From positions 2,914,001 through 2,978,000 of the forward strand of contig NZ_CP053452.2 of NCBI RefSeq assembly GCF_013128195.2: a stretch of 64,000 nucleotides of DNA, given 5' to 3'. The stretch comes from Frigoriglobus tundricola (GTDB lineage: Bacteria; Planctomycetota; Planctomycetia; Gemmatales; Gemmataceae). Made by a program: the position numbers and the translations under genes. The notes beneath the pieces were generated by a model that did no database searches, was not told where the DNA came from, and saw nothing but the letters and a program-made list of their open reading frames with translations. Each line of letters opens with the position of its first letter. Within the stretch, counting starts at the first letter, position 1. Of this stretch, positions 53,801-64,000 are shown piece by piece.

Positions 53801-55321
53801 ACCGTCCGCGAGCAGCGGGTTCGGCGCCTGCTCGATGAACCAGCGGTCCTGTTTCTCCTCCGGCTTGGTCGCCTTCGGGTTGCCCTTCTTGCGGGCGAGG
53901 ACCAGCGGCGGTTTGCCCGGTTGCGCCACGGCGACGGTTTGCACCTCGTCCGTCCCGAACCGCGCCACGCGGGTGTCGATCAGGTCGCCGGCCTTCGCGA
54001 ACAGGTCCCCGAGCTTCTCGTCGGCCACCGTGAACAGCTGCGGGTTGCCCTCGATCTGCGCGTAGCGGTAGAGGGCCTGCACCTTTCGGGTGGCGGGCCG
54101 CGGCGGCACCCCCGGCGGGCTCGGCCGGGTGTCCGGCTCCTCGCGCGTGGACACCTTCGCCACGCCGCCGAATTTCACGGTGACCGGCCCGTCTTTCGTC
54201 GTGACGCTCACGGCCCGCTTCGGCTTCTTCAGCTCCTCGCGCGGGTCGGGCACCGTTTCGGGGTGCAGCCGGGCGAGGGTGGCCGCGAGCGGATCGAGCG
54301 GAACGGGGAGCAACCGGGCGATGGCGAACGGGTGCTCGGCGTGCGTGCCCTGCGCGGCCGGGATGAAGTCTTCCACCCACAGTTCGGGCACCGCGGCGAG
54401 CACCTGCTGGAGCCGGTTCGGGTCCGGGCGGTCGCGCCGGGGGGCGTCCACCGCCCAGGCGTCGGCGAGGCGGTCGAGCGAAACGCTCGCCTCCGCGTTC
54501 TTCTCGGTCACCGACGGGGCCGGGGTCGGGCCGGTCCGTGTGAGGGTGAAACTGCCGCTCGCCGGCCACGGCGTGAAGCCGAACACCGCCGGCCCCTTCG
54601 CGGTCACTCGGATCTGTTCCACGGCCGGGCCGGGGAGCGACACGGTGGCCGGGATCGTGATTTCGGCGGGCGCGCCGGGCGCGGTGGCCGGCGCCGGGGC
54701 GCCGGCGATCTTCACCCGCTCCACGTCCGCAAAGAGTTGCCGGCGGCGGTACGCTTCGGCCGGGCGGCTCAGCACCGGCATCACGTCCGGACCGAGCTTC
54801 AGCACCTCGGGCGCGTCCCCGACGCGCACGAAGGCGGGCCGCGTGAACGGCGACTCGCCGGGTTTCAGCGCCGGTTCACCGATCGCGAGCGCGTACCCCG
54901 TCCCGCCCGCGGTCACCCGCACCGCGAGCGGCTTCTGCGCCGCCGTGAGGCCGAACCGTTCGAGCGCTTGTTCAAGTTCGGCGGGGCCCGCGGCCGGCAG
55001 CGGCACCGGCCGGAACCGGGTGCGGAGCGTACCCAGCGCCTCGACCAGTTCGTTCACCTCGATGGTGCGGAGCGGCCAGGCGCCCGGCTGCGTCCACCCT
55101 TTTTCGGTGCGCTCGAAGACGAACGGGTCGCCGCCGGCCGGTGCGACCTCGATGCGGGTGATGGCGGCCGGCGTGAAGTCGGCTTCGAGGGCCGCGAGCG
55201 CGGCCGGATCGGCCGGCGCGGTCTTCGGGGCCAGCGCCGGCACCCATGTGTCGCCCCTCCACAGCCACGCGCCGGCGGCGGCCGCGAGGATCACCAGCAG
55301 CAGGGTGCTCTTCCAATTCAT
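50900..55321 (-). CDS. Large DUF4340 repeat protein
   Basis: 1,473 residues. N-terminal TM anchor TLLLVILAAAAGAWLW, remainder periplasmic or extracytoplasmic. At least eight DUF4340-type units recur with 'L..FGLEKPE.TVTV..G' (FGLEKPEVTVTVTL, YGLEKPEHTITVVLG, YGLEPPEATVTLTIG, FGLEKPELTWTVSN), each ~130-150 residues and beta-rich. DUF4340 proteins are typically next to GldG-like and ABC-2 genes, as here. Much larger than the common single-unit ~300-residue forms. Its role in the transporter is unknown. Confidence 0.9.
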   Translation of the reverse strand: MNWKSTLLLVILAAAAGAWLWRGDTWVPALAPKTAPADPAALAALEADFTPAAITRIEVAPAGGDPFVFERTEKGWTQPGAWPLRTIEVNELVEALGTLRTRFRPVPLPAAGPAELEQALERFGLTAAQKPLAVRVTAGGTGYALAIGEPALKPGESPFTRPAFVRVGDAPEVLKLGPDVMPVLSRPAEAYRRRQLFADVERVKIAGAPAPATAPGAPAEITIPATVSLPGPAVEQIRVTAKGPAVFGFTPWPASGSFTLTRTGPTPAPSVTEKNAEASVSLDRLADAWAVDAPRRDRPDPNRLQQVLAAVPELWVEDFIPAAQGTHAEHPFAIARLLPVPLDPLAATLARLHPETVPDPREELKKPKRAVSVTTKDGPVTVKFGGVAKVSTREEPDTRPSPPGVPPRPATRKVQALYRYAQIEGNPQLFTVADEKLGDLFAKAGDLIDTRVARFGTDEVQTVAVAQPGKPPLVLARKKGNPKATKPEEKQDRWFIEQAPNPLLADGDRVDEFVGRLAGFQGSADSDLYRADPMARGLDPAACVTVTVVAREKRPDGDPEAPARAYKLLIGTPDFAAGKLPVQLAGWPRITLISDRLGGAPAAGWLTAKLFPERLEPVFRRDPVAYRSRKLFDTADAKLTAVTVDGPRGFALKQEPVDGREVWKLVAPLASDADPRNAAALVAQASGLEATEFVAAGADPAEYGLHKPQFTAALAFSDGRTYKLDVGGPRPGKPEVFARLDGGAVFALPVATTDALAAGALKLLPLQVWNISLDKLTGVEVTRFDAPDESFALAQDGTNWKLTGPFTAPVAFLDAQPAVAALASLPATKYEALSAPDDPAKYGFDKPLARVKLAYTEKTGATARPAAKTVLVGGAAPNGQDHYAKLDDPTAPVFVVAAGYLNAVRTAPLTLLDRNLLSLDPTKIAKVQLAGDKPEAAVTLTKGEKGAWRADGAAFAVDAVVAEQAVSTFAPLPVERLVAYGDAVKWADYGLEKPEHTITVVLGTDPPVTHTVQLGKSAPLGARFVRVDGGKAVGVLAAPAVRVLSRTKLDFADRTLLVFKSEDLVGLARTRGKEELELAPGAGDGWTVEKPAKQKADKLLVEDLADALSHLRAEKVAAFGKKDEVLKPYGLEPPEATVTLTIGEKADRKALRLGRPVDAARPDGDRYATVEAAGADATVGVLPGALANKLLAPPVSFRDRTVARFVDADKLVLERGARKVTFAKVNGTWKVTAPLAADAEQGALDDLVAELAKLRASDWVAEKPTPAELKAFGLEKPELTWTVSNGDRDVLVLRVGQAGKDGRVYATAGASGMVAVLGPPQAAKVLGEYRVRKPWALDAFQAEAVEIARGDKTFALIKNGPGWVDPSAPVAPIDPRAVTELLGALTALQVDHYAVDANGEAKLFGLEKPEVTVTVTLKDGTKRVLAVGGVVGGTNDKQRYARVVDPARTDVFVLSAADTDRFTRDRATYVQKK

Positions 55322-55418
55322 CGTGGGTCACCAACGAGTGAATCGTAACGCAAATTCCGGGTTCGACTTCCGCCCCTCCGGGGCGAAACGGCCGCGCGGC
55401 GGCTCCCGTCACGTTCGC

Positions 55419-58052
55419 CTACCGCATCCGGCGGCGCATCATCGCGAGCAGGCCGCCGTACGCCGCGACCATCGGCAGGCCGACCGCGGTCCCGAACCGC
55501 CAGAGGAGCCGGTCGCGCTCGGTCATCGCGACCCGCGGGTAGTGCCACTCGGGCTCCCCGGCGGTCGCGGCCTTCGGCAGCCGGTCCTCGCGGTTCGTGA
55601 GCCAGTTCACGGTGTGGAGCAGCAGCTTCTCCTCCGGGGGCGTGAGCTTCGTCGCGTTGAACATCGTGCCGCTGCCGAACACGACGGTGCGCTGCGTGGG
55701 GCGGTCCAGCCGGTTCGCGGCGACGGTCAGGCCGGTCGCGAACGTGCCGTCGAGCGGCGCGAGGAGCGCGGCGGCCGCCTGTTCCGGCTCGTACTCCTCG
55801 GTCACCCAGGCGGCCGGGACCCGGTTCTCGAGCGCGACCGCGATCGGGAACGGCCCCTTGCGCTCTTCGTCGCGGGTGCCCTTCTTCGGATCGTCCAGTC
55901 CGGTCGGGTTGTACTTGGGGACGCGGGCCGGGCGCCCGGTCCGGTCGAGCACGGGGTACGGTTGCAGGGTGTTCCAGCTCCCGGCGGCCGTGAGGGCGAT
56001 TTCGGCGGCGAACGGCTGCTTCGCCTGCCAGGCCGGCGCGAGCGCGACCGGGCGCAGGGCTCGCAACTTGATCTCGAACCTCTGCTCGTCCGGGCGGTCG
56101 GTCGCCCGGGCGTCGGCGTCCGGTTCCGGCGCGGCCGTGCGGCCGGTGAGCCGGAACGCGGCGGCGATCGGGTTCGCCCCGAGCCCGGAGTCCGCGGCCG
56201 GCGGCTCGGCCACCGTGACGGCCGGCACCTCGGACGGGCTGGTGCCGATCTGGCCGCCGCGGGTCAGGGCCTTCGTCTCGCCCTCGAAGAGGATCACGGT
56301 GCGGCCCAGTTCGACGCCGCGCTCGGCCAGCATCTTCTCGAACTCGTCCGCGCCGGTGAACTCGCCCGCGAGGCGCTTGTCGAACTCGTCCGCCGACTCG
56401 CCCGGTTGGGGGTTCACCTGCGGGGTGATCGGCCCCAGGCAGGCCAGGACCGGCTTGCCGCGCTTCATGAAGTCTTTGGCGACCTTCGCCTGCTCCTTGC
56501 TGAGCGCGTGCAGCCCGGCGTCGATGCCCGGCCCTTGCATCGCGTCCTCCGTGGTGTACCGCGGGACGATGAGCAGGTCGACGTCGGCCAGTTGCCGGGT
56601 CAGCTTGGCCGACACGTCGCTCATCCGCCGGTCCTGGAGCGGCCGCTCGTCCTTCAGAGCGTCGGTCAGTTTCTTGTCCGCTTCCTGCTTCTTCTTCGTC
56701 GCCTCCTCCAGCTCGTCCTGTGCCCGCTTCAGCCGGGCGGCGATCTGGGCGAGCAGGTTGGGCTCGCGTTCCTCGGTGGGGGTGCCCCGCGTGATCCGCT
56801 GGTAGAACGCCTTCCGCTCCTCCCACGGCCGGCCCTTGAGTTTGTTCGCCAGGTCGCGGATGGTCTCGACCTGTTTGATGTCCATGCGGGCCGACGCGAT
56901 CTCGATCTCCGCGTCCTCCAGTTCGCCCTCCAGGCGCTCGAGTTTGCTCTCCTCGCGCGTGTCGGCCGCGGGCTTCAGGTCGGACGGGGACCGCGCGCTG
57001 TTCCAGTTCTTCTTGAGGACGATGTCCACGACCTCGAACCCCTGCGCGGCGAGCGACTTCCGGAGCCCGGTGAGGGCGAACCGGTTCTTGGGGTTGTCGG
57101 CCACGGTCGTGAGCAGCTCGTGGACCACGCACACCGCGGCCTTCGGCCGGCGCTCCTGGACCGCGAGGACGCGCCGGGCGAACGTCTCGACGCCCTGGGG
57201 CAGGAGCACGAGGTTGGCGCGCCCGCCGTCGGCCTCGCGGCTGGCGGTCTTGTCCAGTTGCAAGAACTCGTTGAACGCCAGCCGCTGCACCCGCTTGTTG
57301 GCGTGGAAGAAGATGCTGTTCTCCGGCGCGCTCGTGATCGCCGCCTTCAGCTCCGGCGCGTCCGCCGTGAGCGCCTTCAGTTGGGCGCCGTAGCCGAACG
57401 CCTCCGAATCCAGCACGGTCACGTGGAACTGCGGGCCGAACTCGCGGAACTGGTCCACCAGGTCCTGAACCTTTTCCGCCACCTTCTCCTCGGCCGCTTT
57501 CGTGTACGAGTCGCGCTCGTCGGACAGCGTGCCGAACATGCGGTGCTTCTGGAGCACGACGATCGTGGTGGGCGAACTCGCGCGCAGCGTGCCCAGCTCG
57601 GCCACGAGTTCTGGCTTGAGCGTGAACCGCCGGTCGCGGGTGCAGTCGTACCGGCCGTAGTGGGTAAACGAGTACACGTTGACGACGCCGAGTAGCGCCA
57701 CGGCGGCGGCCACCGCCCCGGTGGCCGCCGTGCCGGCGGCCGTGCGCCGGCCGACGCCGAGCAGCAGCGCCCCGAGCAGCTCCACCACGAGCGCGACCGC
57801 CACCGCCCCCGCGCCGCAGGCGAGCGCCCACGCCCCGCCCTTGGCGAGCTCGCCGTGGTCGCCGTTGGCCGCGACGCGGAGCAGGTCGTGGAGGGTCTGG
57901 AGCGCGGGCCACGAGCCGAAATCCACGGCCGGCAGGGTCGCCGCGGCCAGCATCCCGCCGACCCCGACCGCGGCCACGCCGGTCAGCCCCACGGCACGGA
58001 CGAGGAACCGGAACCGGCTGCCCCAGGTCGTTCGCTGTCGTGTGTCGGCCAT
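55419..58052 (-). CDS. GldG-like ABC transport auxiliary protein
   Basis: 877 residues from ATG 58052. Three TM helices within the first ~130 residues, then a GldG/IFT52-like extracytoplasmic domain (RFTLKPELVAELGTL, TIVVLQKHRMFG, VQDLVDQFREFGPQFHVTVL), a charged coiled coil at about residues 370-480 (LEGELEDAEIEIAS; RAQDELEEATKKKQEADKKL), VDLLIVPRYTTEDAM, and a C-terminal TM helix. The partner of gliding-type ABC-2 exporters. The DUF4340 gene follows after 97 bases. Confidence 0.88.
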   Translation of the reverse strand: MADTRQRTTWGSRFRFLVRAVGLTGVAAVGVGGMLAAATLPAVDFGSWPALQTLHDLLRVAANGDHGELAKGGAWALACGAGAVAVALVVELLGALLLGVGRRTAAGTAATGAVAAAVALLGVVNVYSFTHYGRYDCTRDRRFTLKPELVAELGTLRASSPTTIVVLQKHRMFGTLSDERDSYTKAAEEKVAEKVQDLVDQFREFGPQFHVTVLDSEAFGYGAQLKALTADAPELKAAITSAPENSIFFHANKRVQRLAFNEFLQLDKTASREADGGRANLVLLPQGVETFARRVLAVQERRPKAAVCVVHELLTTVADNPKNRFALTGLRKSLAAQGFEVVDIVLKKNWNSARSPSDLKPAADTREESKLERLEGELEDAEIEIASARMDIKQVETIRDLANKLKGRPWEERKAFYQRITRGTPTEEREPNLLAQIAARLKRAQDELEEATKKKQEADKKLTDALKDERPLQDRRMSDVSAKLTRQLADVDLLIVPRYTTEDAMQGPGIDAGLHALSKEQAKVAKDFMKRGKPVLACLGPITPQVNPQPGESADEFDKRLAGEFTGADEFEKMLAERGVELGRTVILFEGETKALTRGGQIGTSPSEVPAVTVAEPPAADSGLGANPIAAAFRLTGRTAAPEPDADARATDRPDEQRFEIKLRALRPVALAPAWQAKQPFAAEIALTAAGSWNTLQPYPVLDRTGRPARVPKYNPTGLDDPKKGTRDEERKGPFPIAVALENRVPAAWVTEEYEPEQAAAALLAPLDGTFATGLTVAANRLDRPTQRTVVFGSGTMFNATKLTPPEEKLLLHTVNWLTNREDRLPKAATAGEPEWHYPRVAMTERDRLLWRFGTAVGLPMVAAYGGLLAMMRRRMR

Positions 58053-58137
58053 CGGGTCCTCTCAACCTCTCGGACGAGCGGCCGGCGCGGGCCGGCGGGT
58101 GAGACATTCGCGGCGCGGAACTGGTGCGGGGGGAAGC

Positions 58138-59121
58138 CTACCGCAGCCGCCGGGCTTCCAGGCTGCGCACGGTCAGGAACAGGCAGCAGAGCGTGACGGA
58201 GACGTACAGCACGAGCGGGCGCGTGTCGATCACGCCGCGGGTGAAGTCGCGGCGGAAGTGCTCCGGCACGCTCACGTAGTACACCACCGGGTACCACACC
58301 GAACCGGTATCGAACTGCCACCGCAGCAGGGCCGGCAGCACGAACGCCAGCCCGAGCAAGAGCGACAGCATCCACGCGACGAGCTGGCTCTTCACCCAGC
58401 TCGACACCAACAGCCCCAGCGCGAGGAACATGGCCCCGGCCAGCACCACGCCGAGGTACGACGTGACGACGGGCCGCGGGTCGATGTTCGCGGTGACGCG
58501 GACGAGGTGCTCCGCGTCCTTGGTGGCGTGCAGGTAGCCGCCGGTCACGGCCAGCGCGGTCCCGACCGCCCCCAGCAGCAGCACGAGCCAGCCGTTCAGC
58601 TCGAACCAGAAGCCGATCTTCGCGAGGACAACGAGCACCAGGCCGACCACGAGGACCGCGGCGTAGACGGTGACGTTGCCCTGCCACTCGGCGTGCAGGT
58701 CGGCCAGCACCGGGACGTAGACGAGCGTGGTCGCCCACAGGAGCAGGTAGAAGGCGAAGCACGCGACGAACTTCGCGCACACCACCTGCCAGTCGCGCAC
58801 CGGCGCCGTGAGGAGCGACTCGAGCGTACCGGTGCCGCGCTCCTCGGCGATCAGGCGCGACGTGATGATCCCCGTCACCGCGGGGAACAGCCCCCAGAAC
58901 AGGACGCCCGCGACGAGCGCCGCGTTGGGGCTCTCGGCGCCGCCGAGCAGCACCTGCATCGGGTACTCGACGCCCCGCGGCCCCTGCTCCGTGAGCAGCC
59001 CCAGCGCGAGGTTGAACAGCAGGCCGGTGAGGACGAGGAACCCGAACAGCGCGACGTACCCGACCGGTGACAGGAAGTACGCGGTGAACTCGCGGCGGAT
59101 CAGAGACTGTGTCGCGCGCAT
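58138..59121 (-). CDS. ABC-2-type permease, GldF-like
   Basis: 327 residues with about eight hydrophobic helices. ABC-2 features: LIRREFTAYFLSPVGYVALF at the start, TGIITSRLIAEERGTGTLES followed by LLTAPV (a classical ABC-2/NatB-GldF motif), and a TM-rich C-terminus. Forms the membrane channel with the ATPase encoded upstream (59362-60084). Confidence 0.92.
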   Translation of the reverse strand: MRATQSLIRREFTAYFLSPVGYVALFGFLVLTGLLFNLALGLLTEQGPRGVEYPMQVLLGGAESPNAALVAGVLFWGLFPAVTGIITSRLIAEERGTGTLESLLTAPVRDWQVVCAKFVACFAFYLLLWATTLVYVPVLADLHAEWQGNVTVYAAVLVVGLVLVVLAKIGFWFELNGWLVLLLGAVGTALAVTGGYLHATKDAEHLVRVTANIDPRPVVTSYLGVVLAGAMFLALGLLVSSWVKSQLVAWMLSLLLGLAFVLPALLRWQFDTGSVWYPVVYYVSVPEHFRRDFTRGVIDTRPLVLYVSVTLCCLFLTVRSLEARRLR

Positions 59122-59132
59122 CCGATGACCCC

Positions 59133-59362
59133 GGCGAGCGGGGGGCGTAAGCCCCCCGAGTGAACAATAAACGTCCGAACAATTTACGTGTGTACCGGCC
59201 GCTTCGCGTTACTCGGTATTTCTTGGCGTTAGCGTATCTCGGGGGGGCTCACGCCCTCCCGCTCGCCTGCGCGTCGCTCGGTGTTTCTCGGGGAGCCTTA
59301 CGCCAGCCGCTCGCCTGCGCGTCGCTCGGTGTGTCTCGGGGGGCTCACGCCCCCCGCTCGCC
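59133..59362. repeat. Array of four 28-30-bp palindromic repeats
   Basis: Copies at 59133-59160 (inverted), 59238-59267, 59287-59315 and 59335-59362. Consensus CTCGGGGGGCTCACGCCCCC then CGCTCGCC. The last three are spaced 48-49 bases with the linker TGCGCGTCGCTCGGTGT also repeated. Each forms a GC hairpin (GGGGGGC/GCCCCCC). The final copy touches the ATPase stop codon. The array lies inside the operon between ATPase and permease genes, so it may attenuate or process the transcript. Confidence 0.85.
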
Positions 59363-60084
59363 TAGATGCCTTCTTGCCCCGTCAGCTTCACAAAGATGTC
59401 TTCGAGCTGCCGGTTCCCGTTCCGCTGCCGCACCGCTGCGAGCGACCCGTCTTCCACCACCCGGCCCTGGTAGATGATGATGACCGAGTCGCAGGTCGCC
59501 TCCACCTCGCTCAGAATGTGCGTGGACAGCAGCATCGTATGCATCTGCCCGAGTTCGCGCATCAGCTTGCGGGTCTCGCGGATCTGCGTCGGGTCGAGGC
59601 CGGCGGTGGGCTCGTCGAGGATCAGCACCGGCGGGTCGGCGAGGAGGGCGTCGGCCAGCCCGACGCGCTGCCGGTAGCCCTTGGACAGTGTGCCGATGAG
59701 CTGGCGGCGCACGTCCGTGAGCCAGCAGCGCTCGGTGACGTAGCCGATCCGCTGCTTCCGCTCCCAGCGGCTCAGCCCCTTGAGGCCGCCGCGGAACCAC
59801 AGGTACTCGTCCACCCGCATCTCGCCGTAGAGCGGGCAACTTTCGGGCATGTAGCCGATGCGGCGGCGGGCCTCGATCGGGTCCCAGAACACGTCCTTGC
59901 CGCCAATGGTGGCTCTGCCGGAACTCGCGGTGAGGAACCCGGCGAGGATGCGCATGGTGGTCGATTTCCCGGCCCCGTTGGGGCCGAGGAAGCCGACCAC
60001 CTGCCCCTTCTCGACGGAGAACGACACGTCCCGCACGGCGTGGTATTCGCCGTAATACTTGGTGAGGTGTTCGACCTCGATCAT
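59362..60084 (-). CDS. ABC transporter ATP-binding protein, GldA-like
   Basis: 240 residues. Walker A GPNGAGKSTT, Q-loop IGYMPESCPLY, signature LSKGYRQRVGLADALL (the KGYRQR form typical of GldA/NatA-type ABC-2 ATPases), Walker B VLILDEPTAGLDP, H-loop LLSTHIL. Drives the ABC-2 exporter made by the following permease, GldG-like and DUF4340 genes. First gene of that minus-strand set. Confidence 0.94.
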   Translation of the reverse strand: MIEVEHLTKYYGEYHAVRDVSFSVEKGQVVGFLGPNGAGKSTTMRILAGFLTASSGRATIGGKDVFWDPIEARRRIGYMPESCPLYGEMRVDEYLWFRGGLKGLSRWERKQRIGYVTERCWLTDVRRQLIGTLSKGYRQRVGLADALLADPPVLILDEPTAGLDPTQIRETRKLMRELGQMHTMLLSTHILSEVEATCDSVIIIYQGRVVEDGSLAAVRQRNGNRQLEDIFVKLTGQEGI

Positions 60085-60203
60085 CGGTAGCGGCCCGTGG
60101 TGCGCGGGAAGTCGGTGGGGACACGTTTAAGGCACACCGCGGAGCGCGGCAAGGGCGCGGGGGCAGAGAGGTTACAGGAAGTGTGCGCGAGGATAATGAA
60201 TCG

Positions 60204-60237
60204 CGCCCGCGTGCGCTCACCCGAACGCACGCGGGCG
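60204..60237 (-). terminator. Hairpin after the small two-gene unit
   Basis: CGCCCGCGTGCG (60204-60215) pairs with CGCACGCGGGCG (60226-60237), ten-base loop. It lies 80 bases downstream of the minus-strand gene ending at 60317. Confidence 0.55.
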
Positions 60238-60316
60238 TGTCAGATTTCGATAACTAGTTGCGCGTCGGGCGGCTGCTCGCGGACCGCACCGCCTTGACGC
60301 CCCGACCTTGTGCCCC

Positions 60317-60517
60317 TCACTGGGCTGCCGGTGGCTGCTCGCTCTCCGGCTTGGACTCGTCGAGCGGCGGTAGGGACGGGCTCCGTGGCGGACGCCCCTT
60401 ACGCTCACGGGCTTCGTCGAGGGGCGCGCCCCTGTCGGTGAATTCGACAAACACGGTGTTGGAATTGTCAGTATACGGCGAGCGCTTCCGCCGCCCGTTC
60501 GAGGATTCCTCGCTCAT
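60317..60517 (-). CDS. Small hydrophilic protein
   Basis: 66 residues. Acidic/basic, Pro- and Ser-rich (MSEESSNGRRKRSPYTDNSN...), no hydrophobic core apart from TVFVEFTD, probably disordered. Its ATG overlaps the stop of the preceding gene (ATGA), which supports both as a real coupled pair. No family recognised. Confidence 0.6.
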   Translation of the reverse strand: MSEESSNGRRKRSPYTDNSNTVFVEFTDRGAPLDEARERKGRPPRSPSLPPLDESKPESEQPPAAQ

Positions 60518-60723
60518 GTCTCAATCTCCCGAAGCAAGAGCGCCGTATCGGCCACCCACACATTATCGCAGTACCACTCGACGAGATAAAACCCGGCCGA
60601 ATCAAAAACGCACCCTTCGATGTGTACCGCCACCTGAAGTAGAACTTCACGATCTCGGAAGGTCAGGGGCAAAATGTTCGTCGTGTAGACGAGTCGAGAA
60701 TCGTCCGCGCGCCGAACGTCCAC
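60514..60723 (-). CDS. Small conserved-looking protein, unknown
   Basis: 69 residues. A mixed alpha/beta pattern: SRLVYTTNILPLTFRDREVL, LQVAVHIEGCVFDSAGFYLV, WVADTALLLREI. It reads like a genuine compact domain. Coupled by ATGA overlap to the gene at 60317-60517. Function not known; could be an IS- or toxin-associated pair but no motif shows this. Confidence 0.6.
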   Translation of the reverse strand: MDVRRADDSRLVYTTNILPLTFRDREVLLQVAVHIEGCVFDSAGFYLVEWYCDNVWVADTALLLREIET

Positions 60724-60922
60724 GTGACACGGAACGCGCCCCAGCCCGCCGCGGAGTTGTGTGAAGCAAGTAAATGAAGGCTAAACGTGTGGGTATACAA
60801 GAGGCCGGAGCTATTCAATGAGCGCGTACAGGTTGGTGCTTCCGCCTTCTACATCCGTCTCTTCGCACAGATAGAGTGCTTTCGCCGTCGGAATCACCGC
60901 CATAAAATGCTCCTCCAGACGC

Positions 60923-60952
60923 GAGACCGGGGGGCCGAAGCCCCCCGGTCTC
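60923..60952 (-). terminator. Terminator hairpin downstream of pnp
   Basis: GAGACCGGGGGGC (60923-60935), loop CGAA, GCCCCCCGGTCTC (60940-60952): a perfect 13-bp stem with a four-base loop. It is 41 bases past the pnp stop on the minus strand. Sequence resembles the GGGGGGC/GCCCCCC core of the 59133-59362 repeats. Confidence 0.75.
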
Positions 60953-60993
60953 CTGCCGCATCGCGTCTCGCGCTGTTGCGGTCGTCACCTCAC

Positions 60994-63234
<2,241 letters not shown>

Positions 63235-63395
63235 GGAGGTGACCCTTTCCGTTTTGCCGGCAGGAGCGTTCGCGGGGGTCGCGGACTGTCGCGGGTCGGA
63301 AAGTCATACCGCCGCAGAGCCGAAGGCGAACCGGGCTACGCCGCATTTCGACTTTACGACTTCCGACGATACGACTTCCGACGGGACGCGGGGCG

Positions 63396-63665
63396 TCACT
63401 TGCGGAGGCCGAGCTTACCGATGACCGCCAGGTAGCTTTCGCGGTCGGTCTGGCGCAGGTACTTGAGCAGGTCGGCCCGTTGGCTGACCAGTTTCAGCAG
63501 CCCGCGGCGGCTGGAGAAGTCCTTCTTGTGCGCCCGCATGTGCTCGGTGAGGGAGTTGATCCGCTTCGTGAGCAGCGCGATTTGCACTTCGGGCGACCCA
63601 GTGTCCGCATCGTCCCGGCGGAACTGCGTGATGAGTTCGGACTTCTCTTCCTTCGTAATCGACAT
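63396..63665 (-). CDS. rpsO: 30S ribosomal protein S15
   Basis: 89 residues, standard length. [45 protein letters not shown] (conserved S15 16S-binding residues H, D, S and RGLL). Binds the central domain of 16S rRNA early in assembly. The pnp gene follows after 161 bases, probably from the same transcript and a processing site in between. Confidence 0.98.
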   Translation of the reverse strand: MSITKEEKSELITQFRRDDADTGSPEVQIALLTKRINSLTEHMRAHKKDFSSRRGLLKLVSQRADLLKYLRQTDRESYLAVIGKLGLRK

Positions 63666-64000
63666 CGTCCGTCTCCGCTAACCCCGCCGCGTCGCACTCC
63701 TGCCATCAGTTACGAAACGACGTTTAAATACACACACTCTTCAGGATTTACGCAATGTACCGCCCGCCGACCAGATGGCAAGGGGCAAAAACGGGAGGAC
63801 CGACGCCCCGAAGCGCCAAACGTGCTGCTCCGTGTTGCGGTCACATCTCCACCTTTGCAGGTAACATCAAACCAATCAAAGCCCTCACGTTCCACCGAAA
63901 GCCACGACGATTCTGTTCGCGGGACGCATAGGACGGCGATGCGTGAACGAATTGGCGACGGTGGCACGTGTGTTGCAACCGTGTTGCACGACGAGGCCGC
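63666..64000. other. Region upstream of rpsO, no gene seen
   Basis: No supported coding sequence. A less GC-rich stretch (63705-63755, with TTTAAATAC) probably contains the rpsO promoter on the minus strand, but no confident -35/-10 pair could be fixed. Confidence 0.35.

Noticed and set aside
50594-55348. 1,584-codon open frame on the plus strand
   Set aside because: Antisense shadow of the DUF4340 gene; composition is Arg/Gly/Val/His-rich and without motifs.

Overview
The window looks like a chromosomal segment of a planctomycete, most likely a Gemmata-type (Gemmataceae) bacterium. The evidence is very high GC with strong third-position GC bias, a secreted-protein N-terminus with the planctomycete-style 'LE-x-R-x-x-PA' motif, zinc-ribbon proteins with acidic/basic linkers and a TM helix, giant polytopic membrane proteins, PQQ-like repeat proteins starting 'DNWPQWRGP', a GldG/DUF4340 ABC cassette, and many IS elements. 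The genus is an inference; no 16S gene is present.

Layout. 1-6300: a small cluster of paralogous secreted-protein genes on the minus strand, wrecked by insertion sequences (two IS630 copies, one IS66 with a clean 8-bp target duplication). The broken genes can be rebuilt by eye across the insertions. 6621-8930: modABC-type molybdate transporter. 9179-10841: LysR regulator divergent from an O-methyltransferase, with a palindromic operator candidate between them. 11105-21201: a minus-strand biosynthetic-looking block headed by a good promoter: heme-oxygenase-like iron enzyme, free-standing ACP, AMP ligase, SDR and FATP-like acyl ligase (tightly overlapping), then PLP decarboxylase, MetY-like, MetA-like and a GNAT protein. 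This is the most unusual system in the window. 21445-24758: small proteins and membrane peptides. 24904-31046: a signalling island with a three-PAS NarL-type sensor kinase, a LuxR-type response regulator, three output-less receiver proteins and a STAS protein. 31365-37486: oleate hydratase, a frameshifted Tat-type alcohol dehydrogenase, DnaK, a small membrane protein and a triple-BON protein, which looks like a stress or membrane-damage group. 38212-45282: membrane proteins including a 2,088-residue polytopic giant. 45592-45663: tRNA-Asn(GUU), followed by a decayed ISKra4-type transposase. 47718-50492: a secreted PQQ-type propeller and a tandem pair of membrane paralogues. 50900-60084: a Gld-like ABC-2 export cassette (ATPase, permease, GldG-like, DUF4340). 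60317-63665: two small genes and the conserved rpsO-pnp pair.

Two themes recur. First, transcription units often end in long, nearly perfect inverted repeats without obvious U-tracts, and dispersed palindromic repeats occupy the gaps. Second, at least six otherwise well-conserved genes are broken by single-base length changes, mostly in G/C or A homopolymers, so some 'pseudogenes' here may be sequencing or assembly errors rather than real decay.
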